A stretch of DNA of 64,000 nt, from NCBI RefSeq assembly GCF_001649575.2, contig NC_051433.1, positions 11,234,588 through 11,298,587 on the forward strand. The letters are read 5' to 3'. The stretch comes from Kryptolebias marmoratus. Its lineage: Eukaryota; Chordata; Actinopteri; Cyprinodontiformes; Rivulidae. Each line of letters begins with the position of its first letter. Within the stretch, counting starts at the first letter, position 1. The notes below the pieces were generated by a model, which worked only from the letters and a program-made list of their open reading frames with translations, had not been told where the DNA came from and did no database searches. The translations under genes and the position numbers were made by a program. This document shows, one piece after another, positions 27,401 through 41,285 of the stretch.

Positions 27401-30400
27401 GTGATTTGTGGAAATAGAAAAAGTGGGGTGGGGAAAGGGGATTTAAAGTTAAACCAGAAGAGAAGAAAGGCTGTATAAACACTTCGGGCTGCATTTCTTT
27501 CATTCTGGACTTACAGGCTCCATTTTTTTTTTCTCTCTCTGTGCCCCGCACTCATCCAAACTCCATAGTGTGTGCCCAGTGAAGGGGCACTATCATTTAC
27601 CCACACACTAATTAGAACAGTCAGCACAGCAAACTCGTTTTCACTCACCACCAGGCTCACAAATTACATTTCATGTGTTTATTTACGTCTTCTTTTTAAT
27701 TGGAAAAAGTATTTGGAGAGGGGCACTCAGGAGGTATAGAGAGCTCTCTCCTCTCTTCTGTTCTGTTTGTTGAATTAACGACTTTCTCGTAAAATGTTAC
27801 TTTTGTCTCCCTGATTTTAGAGTCTGAGATTATCAATTAGAAAAACGAAGGTCCTCAACGGGAATTACACTCATTAAACAGTGTTTTAACGAAAACTCTT
27901 GGCGGCAGCAAACAGATTTAGTTTATTCCACACGGACTAATAAGCACAAAACATGCATAAAAAATTAAGATATAATTTTGTAGACATTTGTGGGCAAGAC
28001 CCCTTAAAAGTTTAGAGGATTAATGACACAAACATGCATAATCCCTGCTACATTTTCAGTGTTAGCATTCTTTGTAAGACCTACACAAATAAAAAGATTT
28101 GACCTCTGATTTCTAAATAGTTTTACAAAATATACAACAATCACTATGGAAGTCCTTTATACATAAATATATATTTTAAACCATGTTTCTACTGCTGCCG
28201 TTTTGTATAAAATAACTACAAACTAGGTTGTCAAGCTTCCTCTGCATGTTTTTTTTTATTATTTTTTTACTTGAACTAAGCCATGAAAAGACTTTTTTTT
28301 TTCTCTGCAAAGGTTCAGAAATTGTTTTTTGCCTGTTTGGATGTGTGAAATGTTGCCAGTTCTTGTTGCTGCTGTTTCCGCTGCAGGATGAAAGTTTTGA
28401 GGTTTCGGGTTCTTTAACACTCAGCCACGCTCAGAGTCAGGCCTGAAGCAGAGCAGGAGAGGAGACAGGGAGGAAGCAGGACATCGGAAGGGAGAGATGG
28501 AGAATAAATTGTGTTGACACTACAGAGGGGAAGAGAAGGAGGCGATACATGCAGAGGAATCAGATGTGCCGGTGTACGCCGAGTATGAACTGTGGAGGAA
28601 GCTGCTGGTATATCAAGCTGCTTGTTTGTTTATTCAGAACTGGCGAGGTCTTCAAAATATGCAGCGACACTTAAACTCTGCTGCTGAAAATACACAGCGC
28701 TTTGTTGCTCTTCAAAGCTGTGAGCGCCACGGACGAAATTCTGTCCACTTCCACTATTTAGAGACGGGGGCAAAGAAAACACATCTGAAGTAAATATCTA
28801 AAATAATTAACCCTTTTTGATAGGTTAGAATAAGGGTTAACAAACCTCAGTTATCTGTAGCATAGCTGTCTTCCTATTTTGTTCAATTTCTGAACACAAC
28901 GATTTCAAATTTGAATATTTAATTATTTTATACTTAATTTAACTCTTCTTTGAAACATACGGAAAGCACTTCAAATGAGACTATAAACTTTCTTGTTCTC
29001 ATTGTTCTTATTTATCTCCAACTTTCTGCATCTTCTAATGTAGATCTAAAATGGCAGTGGAAACGCAGTTTATTATTGCCTGTGAGGATTTTGTTTTAGA
29101 AGAAAACTCCATCCACATTAAAGTGGATGGAAACAACTTTTGTAATTTGAATCGGTAAAGATCGAGCATGTTTGACTCACCAGCTGCCTCCAGCCTGCTC
29201 CATTAAAGCCAAATATGAGCGGCCATCGTCTTCCCAGACATTCCCAGAAATTAAAGCAATTTCTAAAATAGGGCTTTCTTGAATTTCCACCGCAATTGTT
29301 CCGACTTCAGATTTGTGTTTTCTATTAGGAGCAACTCCTTCTACTGAATTACAGCCATTAGCAAAATAGTCTGCTTTGCCGCCCTCTGCCAGAGTTTGTT
29401 TGAGGGTTTGATTCACGTTTCTTTTTTGGCAGTTTTTAAAAAAAATTCATTTTAGTGTATCTTTTCAAGTCAGTAGAAACCCTATTAGTCACGCCTTTGT
29501 GTCAAAGTGAGACTGAACACCAGTGACTTGATTACTCTGTTTTAACCCTAGAATATGTAAATGCTACATGGCGGCTGCAGCGTTAATGGTCATGAATCTT
29601 CAAAGGGGTTTCAGCTAATAGGTTTAGCTCGAGTCCCCATCATGGAATGTTATGAGGGAGCACTTGTGTTCCATCAAAGCATATTATAGTGCTATTTTCT
29701 GCTCTATGTGTATAATAAAGTCATGTACTTATTTTATAATGTTGGATTAATACAGGGCATCAGGGGCACATTGGTTGAATGGGTCTTAATCTCAGGTACA
29801 TCAGTGTGAAGAACGTAGGCCTATGTACTCTATGTGGGGTTTAGGGGTGTAGGGTAGAGGCTGGGGTGGGTGTAGGGGTGGCTGAGGAATGATTTCACAC
29901 AATGATGCTCCATAAATCCGGCTCATAATTGTTTCCCCACTTGGTGTGCAGTCTTGCTCCATAAAGGGGCAAAGCCAAGGGTGCTTTAAATGTCAGGGGA
30001 GCACCGCGCTGATGAATTACCTTTTAAAGATATCAGAGAGAAGCGCATTTCAGGTGAAAGATGAGGCCAACCCAGCGCTCCTAGGCCCTGTCAGAATGTG
30101 TGAGCACATCACTCCCCCCTCAGGGGAAATTTGTCTTTTTATCAACTGTCCAGAGAAGTCACAGCGTATCCTAACTGAATAAATCAAAGAGAATTAGTTT
30201 GCTGCGTTCTCTTATCTCTGATGTGCCAGTTTTTTTTTTCTGCAGAGATCACCTGCAGATATGTGTGAATGTGGGTGTTTGCTGGCAAATTTGCCCTGAC
30301 AGTGCAGGCAGCTCAATTATGACGACTCTGGTTTTGGCTAGGAGCATAAATATACATGTACTGTGTTTCGTCTACTGTCTTCCCGACTAATCAATACGAA

Positions 30401-33400
30401 GGAGGGAATAAAGATGCAGAGAATTAAACTTTGAACAATTTTGCTTTCTGGATGCAGAGGGGAAAGCACTTTTTCCAAACAAAAACACAATTTAAACCCT
30501 CAGGAAAGACCTGTGGTTATTGTGACAGGGGCTGATATAAAGCTTTCTAAGGTGGCAAAATAACTTTTCTTTTTAAAAAAAAAAACAGTCTAAACCAGTC
30601 AGGAGCAATTTCACTAAGTCTTTTAGAACTTGTGCAACTTATGTCAGAGAATCGTGTGCTTATTTATTTATTTATGCTGTACCTTCATTAGTTTATCCTG
30701 TTAAAAGTAGGCTCCTTTGTGAGGTGCACCCTTTCGTCACCCGGATTGCATGTCTTTTTCCTCCGTCCAACGAGAAATTGCCTTTTGATTTGGGTCGCCT
30801 CGCTGCCCAAATCAGACTTTAGTCAGGGCCCACCAAATGCGCCTCTGCATGTCTCACTGCCTCCGTCCTAAGGTGTGAGGTCTTGGCATGCCTTGGCAGG
30901 ATTTGTCAGCAATCTGGTTTTAGAGGTTTCCTTGTGAGGCTCAGTGCGCCAGTGACTCAGTTTGGGCTCAGACTTTTGCACCTAAGTGCTGTGTGATGGT
31001 CTCACTCTAGTCTTTGCGTGAGAATAATATCTACATGGCCGATTGTGTGTACTGAAGCTATGCTAAATGCATGCAGCTGTATGCAATATACAGCAAATTG
31101 TCGTCATTTATGGTGTAATAATTAGTCTTGATGATGTCACAGTGACTCAGCTCTATAGAGCTAAAATTTTGCAATGGAAGCTTCTGATGTATGTATCAAA
31201 TGTGATAATGCATCTTGCTTAGCTAGAATTTGGACAATACTTTTATATTAAGATTGCTAAGCTGGTGCAGGGATGTCTCTTCGCCCTTGGCCTGTCTGGG
31301 AAAGCTATCATAGCAGACCCAGTGCCTCTCCAGATAAGAGCACCCAGAACTTCACTGCACACTGGCTACTGCTGCAGCAGCCTGCTTTAATAGCTTATGC
31401 TTAAAGGATAATATGAGGGGGGGTTTACACAATAATCAGATCTGCTCTTTACCCATGGAGTATTGCACAGCCCAGATGAAATTGAAATGTGTGATTTGGG
31501 TCCCTGATAATCTCCACACAAGCGTCAGTAAAATGTTGCCACTGGTTTCACTGAAATGCTTTGGAGTCATAGGAGTGAATGCAACAAGTTTGAAAATGAT
31601 CGGATGCTTTAGGCCTCACTCATATGTCTCTAGTTGAAACCTTCTTGCTCTTTTTGGGGTCTAGACTTCTGGTAAATGTAAACTTGTTTATTCTTTTATT
31701 ATGCAGTGAATTTTAAAGTGCACTCTCCAGAAATGAATAGCTGAATCGCCTCAGAACAAAAAGCTGGTCAATTTAAGAAAACATTGAAAGAAATATATTT
31801 TTTATATCCCAGGTTTTCTAATAACTCCGCATAATCTGAGAGCAACAACTTGTACAACAAGGAAAAAATAAAAATACACCTTTTTTTCCTTAAAATTAAA
31901 CCGTACATACCATTTTATTTTCTAGCATTTTTTCCTTTCTTTCTTCTGCCCTCATAAGCAAAAAATTGCCTTTTTCCTTGCTGTGAAGCAGCCACTCGTG
32001 TTAATTTCTGTTTTTTTCCATCAATCACCTCCCTCTCCCCAGATGGATTTTTACATTTACACTCACTTGTAGGACTGCCTCAATCCTCCTCCATCCCTCC
32101 TTTGTGTTTATGTCTATGAAATTTGAGAAAAATATGCCAAGAAGCTCCCCTTGGTGATGGCAGCAATTTGGCTCTCATACGCTTCTGTCCTCCAGACACA
32201 GTTTATGCCGCTGCTGTTTGAGTTGTGTGTTTGTTGTGTTTTTTTGCATTCATTAGCATTCGCAGGGTGGAAGGGAGTAACTTCGTTTGGCTGTTTTGAG
32301 CTGCAGTTTTGTAATAGCTTTGACATGATGGAACAATTAATGTTATGACTTTCAGGTTTTTGTCTGTAATTGTAATTTTAATTTTATAAATTAAACTGTG
32401 TATTAATGAGCGAAGGTTTGTTGCATATTTGTTACCACAAAAGCTTGTCAAAAACTTAAAGTAGTAATTGAAGGCTTGGGAAAAGTGGATAATGATCTTT
32501 TTTTTTTGTATGAAATTAAAACGCAGGGTTGAGAAAAGCTGGACTTGTCTGTTCAGAGGCTTATCTGGCTTTGGTTGGCTGAGTAATTAAATCAGAGAAG
32601 CGAGTGAAGTTCTCGGCAGCTCAGCGCTTCTTTTTGTTTTCTCTTTAATCAGGTGGCTATTAAACCTCTGATTGCACTCCCCATCTTCTGACTTCAGCAT
32701 AGCTATTAAACACAGACGGAAAGCATTTTTTTTCTGCACGTGGCACATAAAAAGGATTTATATGAATAAAAAAGGAATGATTCAAACCACAAGTGGAAGA
32801 AAAATAATAAATGCACAATCACATTTGACAAGAGAGTGAGACAGAAAAGCAGAGCTGCATGTTCATGCTGTTGTGTTGTTCACCACCTGCTGCCTATTAT
32901 TCCATTTATTCCAGAGAAGATGATAAATGCTTCACTCCGCAGCTATAAGTCTCCTTACCCCTGACACATGAGATTTGTACGACCTTAAATTTTACCCCTA
33001 AATACACATGTTTGTGTACGCACAAGCAGAGCTTTCACCTGCAAATCCTCAAATACACCCACTCCTGGAGGTTTGCAGAAGAAGGTTATATTGGTCTGCG
33101 ATCAAAAATTCAGTCTCTTCCTCCACATGCTGCGAGTGACATACCGTATGACCCTCCTTCAAGGTGATCTCTCCTCTGCGCTCTGCAGAGATCACACAGA
33201 TTAGACTAATGCCACGCTCAGACGGCCACCGCCGGCCAAGCTGCCTGCATACATCCATCCTTATGTATTTAACTCGCTTCTGCTGGAGCAGACAAGGTTG
33301 TTCAGCACAGAAAGTCAACTTTTAGCTTAGTTACATTTGGCTTAGAAAACTTGATCCTGCATCTTTCAATAAGGTTTTTTTTCAGACTTTTAATTTGTAC

Positions 33401-34124
33401 TTTTCAATTAGTTCAACAGAAGACTGGTCTTTAGTCATTTCTTATTATTTTTTTTTCAAGGAGCCAGACATTATTGTAATCTTTTAAAGTATTCTTGATC
33501 AATAGTTTAGACTTTTTGAAGGTCTTTAAAGTTCTTATTTAAACTTTTCTATCTAGTAAATGACCATCATCTGAGGTTTGTTTCTTAAGCAAATTACCTC
33601 TGATTATGAATCGTTCAAGCATGAAAAGATTCTGAAATGAAGAATCAGTGTTGTGTCGACACATAAACGAAGAAGAATAGAAACATGTTGCAAAACAATG
33701 TTTTGCTTTAAACCACAGAATGTGTCCACAAACTCATTTGCACTTGTTTCATTGTTTTACATCACCAGGGATGCAATCTGTTTTCCACTCAACTGCTCAA
33801 CTTTTTTACCAAATGTTTCTTTTTATTTGTTTTCTGTGTTTTTTGTTATATCCCTACTATTTTATGAACAGCACTTTGAATGAGGAGGGGTGGTGGCATG
33901 CACGTCACAGGTAAAGGTGCTGGTTCTGCAGAAACATATGCACAACAGCTGCTTTATCAATGAACTTTAACAATACCTAGAATGCCGTAAACTTGGACAA
34001 AACATATTGTTCTACAGTCCAAGCTCAGATATTTTGGAAAAAGAAAATACACGCTGGCTTGATTTCAAAAGAGTCTACAACCATTTCCTATTGTAAGCAT
34101 ATGTTTTTCTTTGTTTCCCTGTAG
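21415..34124 (+). other. intron w3 (12.7 kb)
   Basis: A phase 1 intron. It contains a poly-A/poly-T inverted pair (21966-22019), GT/CA tracts near 25263-25320, scattered T-runs (e.g. 28248-28305) and AT-rich sequence. Segments such as 24480-24660 and 30770-31000 are higher in complexity and could be regulatory; this is an impression only. None of the open frames resembles a known protein, and no RNA gene was recognised. Confidence 0.8.
21966..22019 (+). repeat. poly-A and poly-T runs in inverted arrangement
   Basis: A run of about 18 A is followed about 20 bases later by a run of about 15 T, so the transcript could fold into a simple A-U hairpin. Composition alone may explain it. Confidence 0.6.
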
Positions 34125-34256
34125 CTCCTGTGATCCTAAATGAATTAAACTGGACTCAAGCGCTTGAGAGGGTCTTTATTGAAAACTGGCGGGAGGACAG
34201 CTCTCTGCGCTGGCAAGTGTTTGGCAGTGCCACAGGAGTGACGCGATACTACCCAG
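34125..34256 (+). CDS. cacna2d2: cacna2d2 exon w4 (VWA_N / Cache1 pocket)
   Basis: A 132-nt exon; the first two bases complete a Ser codon from w3 and it ends at phase 1. It reads [18 protein letters not shown], then [16 protein letters not shown] and [13 protein letters not shown] is a potential N-glycosylation site. WQVFGSATG and RYYP are near-invariant in alpha-2/delta-1 and -2; part of this block lines the gabapentinoid/leucine pocket in alpha-2/delta-1 structures. The acceptor is ttccctgtag and the donor is gtaggc. Confidence 0.97.
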
Positions 34257-34507
<251 letters not shown>

Positions 34508-35924
34508 TAAGAGTAAATGTTGGAATTTTTTCCCCATGCTTTTGGTAATTTTTATAATATAATTATTTTATCAGCTGTTCTTTAGGAACAAAAATAGTGA
34601 TGGGAAAGAAAGTGCTTTGGTGTTGTCTTGTAACACTAAATGTTCTGTCTTTATGAATATGTTAGCTAAGACATTAAAAAAACCCGTAAATTATCATTTA
34701 TTCTACTGAGCTCGTGTCAAGTTATAATAAAATGTCACAGGGCTGTGTATAGTTAGTGCCTGATAAAGTTTGAATTTAATAAAGGCAAATAATATACCCA
34801 GATTACACACTCAATGACGATATTTCAGAATTATTTACCATCCTGCGAGACGTTTCAGCTTCTTCACTGATTTACGAAAATGTCAGTTTGTTGTCGTTGT
34901 CCTGATTAGTGTCTGATGAGTATCTGTTGTGCAATTAGTCTGAAAAGACAAATTAATCCAAACATCAGTGCCAACAGCAGAGTAAAAGTACTGAAAAAAT
35001 TACCAAACTTTAACTTGTCAGTCTAACACTGGTGTTATTAGCAGCAGCACTGTCTGGTCTGGGGCTGAAGATTTTTTGTTTTACTGAAAAATAAATTAAG
35101 AAAAGAAAAAGAAAATAAGGTAATCTTTTTAAACTTTCTGGTTTAACATTAATTTGCATATTAGAAGGATGTGTGAAAAAAAAAAAAAACAGCAGCGTGT
35201 ACAAAAATACCATTTTTCTGTACAGCTTTTTCCTCTGCAAACCTCATGTGCTCCCTTTGGTCTGTAGTTTAAAACCATAATTGTTTAATGGAATAAAAAG
35301 CATTTTCCTCACCTGTTTTTATCTCTCTAAGTGATGGCATACAATACATTGTACGGAAACATGCACAGAAGGTCAGGCTGAGAAAAAAAATGTGGCTCTT
35401 CACCCCCTTAACCCTCTCACGCAGCCAGCCAGGCTTTCTGTCCACCCCTCGCACTTTCAATTTACCTGCAACTGTCACATCGGTTTTGAGGCAGCGCTGC
35501 CTGTTGCCTGGTTACAGGTTGGAGTGAAGTGGACATAATCATGACGGCAATGTTGATTAGACCTGACCCCATTTTCAGTCTCAGTCTTTGTCCAGCTCAA
35601 ACTGAGTGGCTGTTTGAGGTCAGGCCAAGCCGGCAGATCAAGTCAACAAGCTTACACTAAACAAATACACGTAAGAGGAGCTTTAATCTGCTGTATGTAT
35701 GTATCGGTTTTTAATCTTTAACCTTTCAAACCAAATATTATATATTTGCTGGTTGGTGATCTTAAAGTCTGTTGAGGACTGAATGTGGTGATGATTGTAG
35801 TTAATTAGGTCACAAGTTGAGATTAAGGTCCAGTTTATTAAGCCTTTAAAGCCTCCGAAACATTTTATTTCTCTCAGACAACCAGTGCTGCTGGCTGATA
35901 AAATAAATACAATTAAAGGCCTAA

Positions 35925-36610
35925 CATTTCTTGAAGGAATGCATATCACCCACTGCCTTTCATGCCAGAGATTTAGACTGAGATCGTCTCATGTTGGTTT
36001 TGGTCAGACCTTAAAAATAATATCACGCACAATCTCATGCAATATTGCAAAATGTCACTGTTAGTGTGTGTTGTGCGATATCTTACGTGATCTTGGGAAT
36101 GACTCTCAGCTACTACCATAACAAATTTGAGCTCATTATCTGCAAAATCCACAAAGTTATGGCCTTTTTGTGTTGAATTGCATTGGGTTCAAAAGTTAAT
36201 CAGCTGTAGTTGTTAAAGTAAGGACTACTTTCTGAAAGTTTCCCAAAAATCCGTCAACTGGTCCATGAGATATTTTGCTAATAAAGAGATAAATATGATT
36301 TTCGCAATTTTAAACATAAATCTTGCACAAACAGTTAACACTCGGAGTATAAATTGGGGATCAATCTCAGCTACTTCCACACCAAATCCTGCCTCAATAT
36401 TTGTAAATTATAGCCAGTTTAAAGTTTGCTAAGATTGTTTTGCTGTGGTGGTCATCTTGAATCAGGTGACTCCAAAAGTTAATAAGTCGTAGATATGCAT
36501 GCAGTGTTTACTTTCTGAATTGTTCATTAAAATTCATTCAGTGGCTCATGAGATATTTTGCAAACAGTGCAGACAAACTAGCATACACACAGGCAAAACA
36601 TTATTCCTTC
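35925..36610 (-). repeat. interspersed repeat family R, copy 1 (inverted)
   Basis: Matches the copy at 44290-44890 in reverse complement. Shared landmarks (read on + strand) are gactctcagctactacc, ccaaaagttaat, tactttctga and catgagatattttgc. The unit appears twice inside this copy (about 36085-36300 and 36340-36570), so it is internally duplicated. It ends in a run resembling acagacaaac. I cannot assign it to a known superfamily. Confidence 0.6.
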
Positions 36611-39600
36611 TCTTTTGGCAGCAGGCGATTTAGAAATCAGTAAAAAAAAGTTATGTTCTATAAGAAATTAAAAAGTACCACTCAAACAACTTAAAATACA
36701 ATTGAAGTTTACATCCTTGTATAACACAAAGATGAAGTTTTTGGTTTCCTTTATTACAGACACGTATCTGAAGAATAGGTCTCTCTTTAACTCAGTGAAT
36801 AAACATTTTAATTGGGTAGTACTACTGGTTAACATGACAGACTGTTTCCTTTCATAAAATAAATCAAAGCTGTTATCTAACATCCCAGTCTATCTAGAAC
36901 TATGAGAGTAGCAATGTTTTCTCTGACAACTTAATTAAGTTAACAAGGAAAAGCCTCTTTGGTGCTGCGCTGTCTCTTGAGGCATCACTATGAACATGGA
37001 AAAGACTGTAAACACCAACTCGTGTGCCAAAAAAACAAGTTAGAACATCGATTCTGTCTCTGGTCTGTCAGCTCAAAACCCAAAGTACACCACAACTTAA
37101 CTCTTACACATGTTGTGACTGCAAGGCTCTTGCTGGAGACGGGCAGGAACAATGGAGGAGAAGGATGGGGGGGGGGCTGCTGAGCGGCGGTGGCATTTGT
37201 GACGAGGTTAGACAGAGGAAGAGGTGTATTTTTCCGCAAGGGGACACCTTGTCACCTCCGCGGCCCTCCATGTTTGTCACTGTCATTTGCGTTGAGCTTT
37301 TCCTCATGTTGGAGTCAAAGACAATCCAGCAGCCTGTTGCTTAGCAACTTGTGCCAAAATGGAGCTGAGTGGCGGGGCCGTGGAAGGCGGTGTCATGACG
37401 TGTCACGTCAGACTTGTGTGATTATTGTCTAACATGCTGTCTCGCTGACTGACACTCTCTGTAGAGGTCGGCAAATAGTGCACTTTACAAAAACAGTCTT
37501 TTGGGGTTAGGTAAGCCTGTCGTGTGTGTCGCTTTGATACCAGCACGTTTCACAGGGACGGCAGCACAAGTACAATTAGAATTATATAAGGCTTAAAGAT
37601 CTAAAGATAATTTTCATGCATCGATTGGGTGTAAAAGTGGAGTTGAGCCTGAATTTTGCTTCGTTTTCATGCAAGAACTTGAGCAGCATCTTTTAAAGTG
37701 AACTCTTTAACTTGTTGCAGCAAAAGCATTTGCAATTTAAGCATCAGGGAGCATTTTTCAGTACCAAGAGACACATTTGCATTGTTGGCAGGCTCTTACC
37801 GCAAGAACTAATCAAAAACCTGTAAAACATGTCATTCTTGATGCAACAATATGGTTTTTAGCAAAATTATGGTTTGTCAGGAATCAAAACACAGAATAAT
37901 TATGTTAAAATTTTGTTTTAAAGCAACACAATTAAGCAAAGTATCACACTACAGATGATAATTATATAAGCTGTATCTTTGTGAATACAAACTAACCAGA
38001 GGGTGGTAGGCCCATTATGACTTATCTAAAACAATCAAAACACCACATTTTCTGAACAATATTCCTATTGTGTGTTGAAAGTTTCTTTTATGGCTTTTTC
38101 TGTTTTTGATAAGTTTGTGACATTGTTAGCATGCTTAGTTGAACCAAATGCATCTATGAGCATAGAAAGACTGAGGCATATGTAATGTACAGTTTGGACT
38201 GGTGTCAATTCAGGGTTAAACTTTTTTGAAGCATTCATTGTCGATCCTGTTCTGCCAGAATAAAAAGTGACCTAACTAACTTTTAATGAAAATTTGACAA
38301 TTTATTTTCATTCAGAACTTTAAATTTATTGATCCAAAATGCATTTTTTTTTTCAGTTTTTGTTGTAAGCCTCAATATTATTGAATTGTTGTTAATCATT
38401 TTTTTATCTTTCAATTTGTTTTGTTTTCATTTAAGGAACTTTAGAGCCAAACAGAGGTTGTCTAAGAGACATGTTGTGCTGTTTTTAGTGGACATGAGCA
38501 AAATCCCTAAGAATCTAAACAGAGAAAGAGTGTGCTTAGCTGATTACCTCATCTGCAGCTAAGTTTTGTTTCATCTTTGATCATTTTCTTTACCTTAATT
38601 TTTGTGCTTTTGATGTTTTTAATTAGTTTTAGTTTGTGTTAGTGTATTAGTTTGGAGTTATGAGCCATTACTCAGAAAGTGAAGCTTAGTTTGTCAGCGT
38701 TAGCACGAATTCTCATTAAAAATCTTATTTTCAAGTCTTGTTAAGCCTCAGATGGTTTATTACAAGTTCCAAGCATTTAGGTTTATCCCTATTTCTGTCA
38801 TAAAAAGTATACTCATGTAGCTTTAAAAAAAATCTGTAATTTTTAACAGCAACAGTTAACACAACATAAACAATTTTTGAAAAACACCAAAAATCACACC
38901 TGCAGAAAGCAAAATTTACAACTTTAACTACACTTTTAAAGAAAAAATTACTTCACATATGTGTACAAAGCGAAAGAAGAAACACATCCCTACCACATCC
39001 TAGCAGATAGTAAATGCTCCTTTCTGTTCATGAAACTGATCGTATCACATGGCTGATAAACCAGACAGATACTCAGCTTCACAAATGCCAGTAAAGCAAG
39101 CAGAATACACAGATCTACAGATCTAATCACACGAGCATCCTTCTGTAACATCTGGACTGATGTCGCCACTAAGATTAGTCAAAGATGGGATTCTGTTTGC
39201 AGGGAAGAAGCAGCAGCCAGAATGTTGCAGAAACTTGTAGTTTTACTGGGACCAGTAGACAACGGCTTGGCTAATTGGGCCAGAGCTGATAGGGTGGGCT
39301 TCCAAAAAAGAGAATATTTTTCCTTTCAGCTCCCCCAGCAACACCTTAGAGAGAATTAATGATCCAGTCAGCGCACATAATTGTCTTCAATCACTCTGAC
39401 ATTAAAAATTAATATTTGTCCATTAAAATGTTTTTCGTGAAATAAGGCAAAGCAGGGAGTGAAGCAAAGGAAAGAGAAAGGTAAAATGGTGAAGAGAGGA
39501 ATAACCTGAGACAGGCACGGAGTCCTGTTAGCCAAGCGTTGCAAAGATCCCATTACCTCCCAGGTTCACAACAGCATGTTGGGTATATCACATATTGATT

Positions 39601-40974
39601 TCTTCAAAAAGTCAATCTAACCTTGTTACAAATATTATGACTGCTGGGCAGTCCCTGAAGCTAAGGCTGGGCTGCCAAAAAAAAAAAAGTCTTCCCAATT
39701 TCCAGAGCCTGGAGCTTTGCCTCCTTTCATTCTTTTTGCCTCACTTCAGGTAAGAAGCTGAGTCAGAGGACATGGCTATTGTTGCTGCTGAAGGTGACAC
39801 AAGCTTTACAAGTTTGACCAGAAGACTTCAAACCTGAGCCAAAATGTAAACCCCCGTCAGGACTGTTGTAATTGTCAGTAACTGATATGCATGACACTTT
39901 TTTAGATTGAAAAGTGGAGGAACGTTTGAGGGGAAAAAGACAGAGCATTTTCCTAGACTCATCAAAAAAATATGGAAATGTGAATGAGGGTAGCAGCACT
40001 TCCAATAATCAACACAAAGTGGAATAAATAAGCAGCAGACAACATCTTTTTCACCTGCGGGCTCTCTGGGAGCTGTCCTCCTATATTTTTATCTTAATTC
40101 AATCTTTATTCGCCTTCCACTTCCATGCGATCACTAAGAGAGCAGCAGTCCATAAAATAATAAGCCCATCAGCACAGCACAAACACACTTTAGCTCTCGC
40201 AGCATGCTATATACAGTCCTCACATTATTCTGTGGTTCACATCTTCTGTAAACAATTCATTCATATCACAGCCCTTACTGAGAGGAAATTTCACTCAAAA
40301 GCAGAAGGTACTGCACATTTACCCGTCAATATCAACAAAAATGTGGCGAATAAACCGAGTTCGCACGAGCATCGGCGCACGACAGCAAGCGTTTCCTGTG
40401 AAACCCGTAAAACGAGCCCGAGCCGCTTCCATGCATCATGCGGCATGCATCTGCTGCATGTTTCTGAAATGCACCACGTAGATTATTCGTCCAATTTAAA
40501 TGTAATGCACAACACTTTGTTGAATGGGTCAGGGCGCATAAACACAATCTCCTGAGAGAGAGAGTTAGCCCCCCCCCGGCACAGTTAATGTATTGATTGC
40601 ACAGCGCTGTGCCATGATAAAACTATTTCATGAATTCCAATGAGACTCCTTTACCAGACTGTTACAAAAGCAGCAAAAATACAATCGCCGCAACGTAGAA
40701 TATGTTGTTGTGTTCATTGCTTGTATAATGCGTTCCTTTTAAATTTATTTCGGAGGGGAGGTGGAGTTGGGCGAGCTGCAAAGGTGGGGTGGCTGTGAAT
40801 GTAGCTGCTTTAATCTCCTCTCACTCGGAGCGATACCTCATTCTACCTCAGTGTAAGAAGCCCACATGAGCAGCATGCACACATCAGAGTTCATCTCGAT
40901 ATATTGTCACGCACATGTCTGTGATGTTATGAACATATTTAGATCACAACAGACATAATGTATGGATGTATTCA

Positions 40975-41037
40975 TTGTAACTGTACAGCACTTTGGTCCT
41001 GTGGCTGTTTAAAGTGCTTTATAAATAAAGCTGGTAA
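40975..41037 (+). repeat. LINE/SINE 3' tail
   Basis: Reads tacagcactttggtcctgt and then aaagtgctttataaataaag, the typical fish retroelement ending 'AGCACTTTG ... GTGCTTTATAAATAAAG'. Only the tail is recognisable; the body upstream is not. Confidence 0.55.
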
Positions 41038-41094
41038 GGTATGTTACAGCTCTTTGATACTTTATACTCATACAAGCCCCTACTGCAGCTATGA

Positions 41095-41285
41095 ACAGAA
41101 TTTTTTGCTTAAATCCAGTTCATTTTACAGATACTGAGCTAAAATTTGGTTTCGTTAAAGCTGAGAGTCATGCCCAACACATACACCAAGTACTAACAGA
41201 TCACACAAATGTTTTGTCTAAATCTTTGGCATGAAAGGCAGTAACAAAATTCACTACTTCAAAGAATGTTAGTTTAATTCTGATC
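41095..41285 (+). repeat. interspersed repeat family R, copy 3 (partial)
   Basis: Shares gctgagagtcat and, about 70 bases on, ctttggcatgaaagg with the copy at 44290-44890, in the same orientation. Only one end of the element is present. Confidence 0.5.

Noticed and set aside
28566..28793. 75-residue open frame with mixed composition
   Set aside because: No resemblance to any family I know, no splice or promoter context, and it lies in a 12.7 kb intron.
37024..37344. Overlapping open frames on both strands
   Set aside because: No family resemblance; a local rise in GC and a run of 10 G explain the lack of stops.
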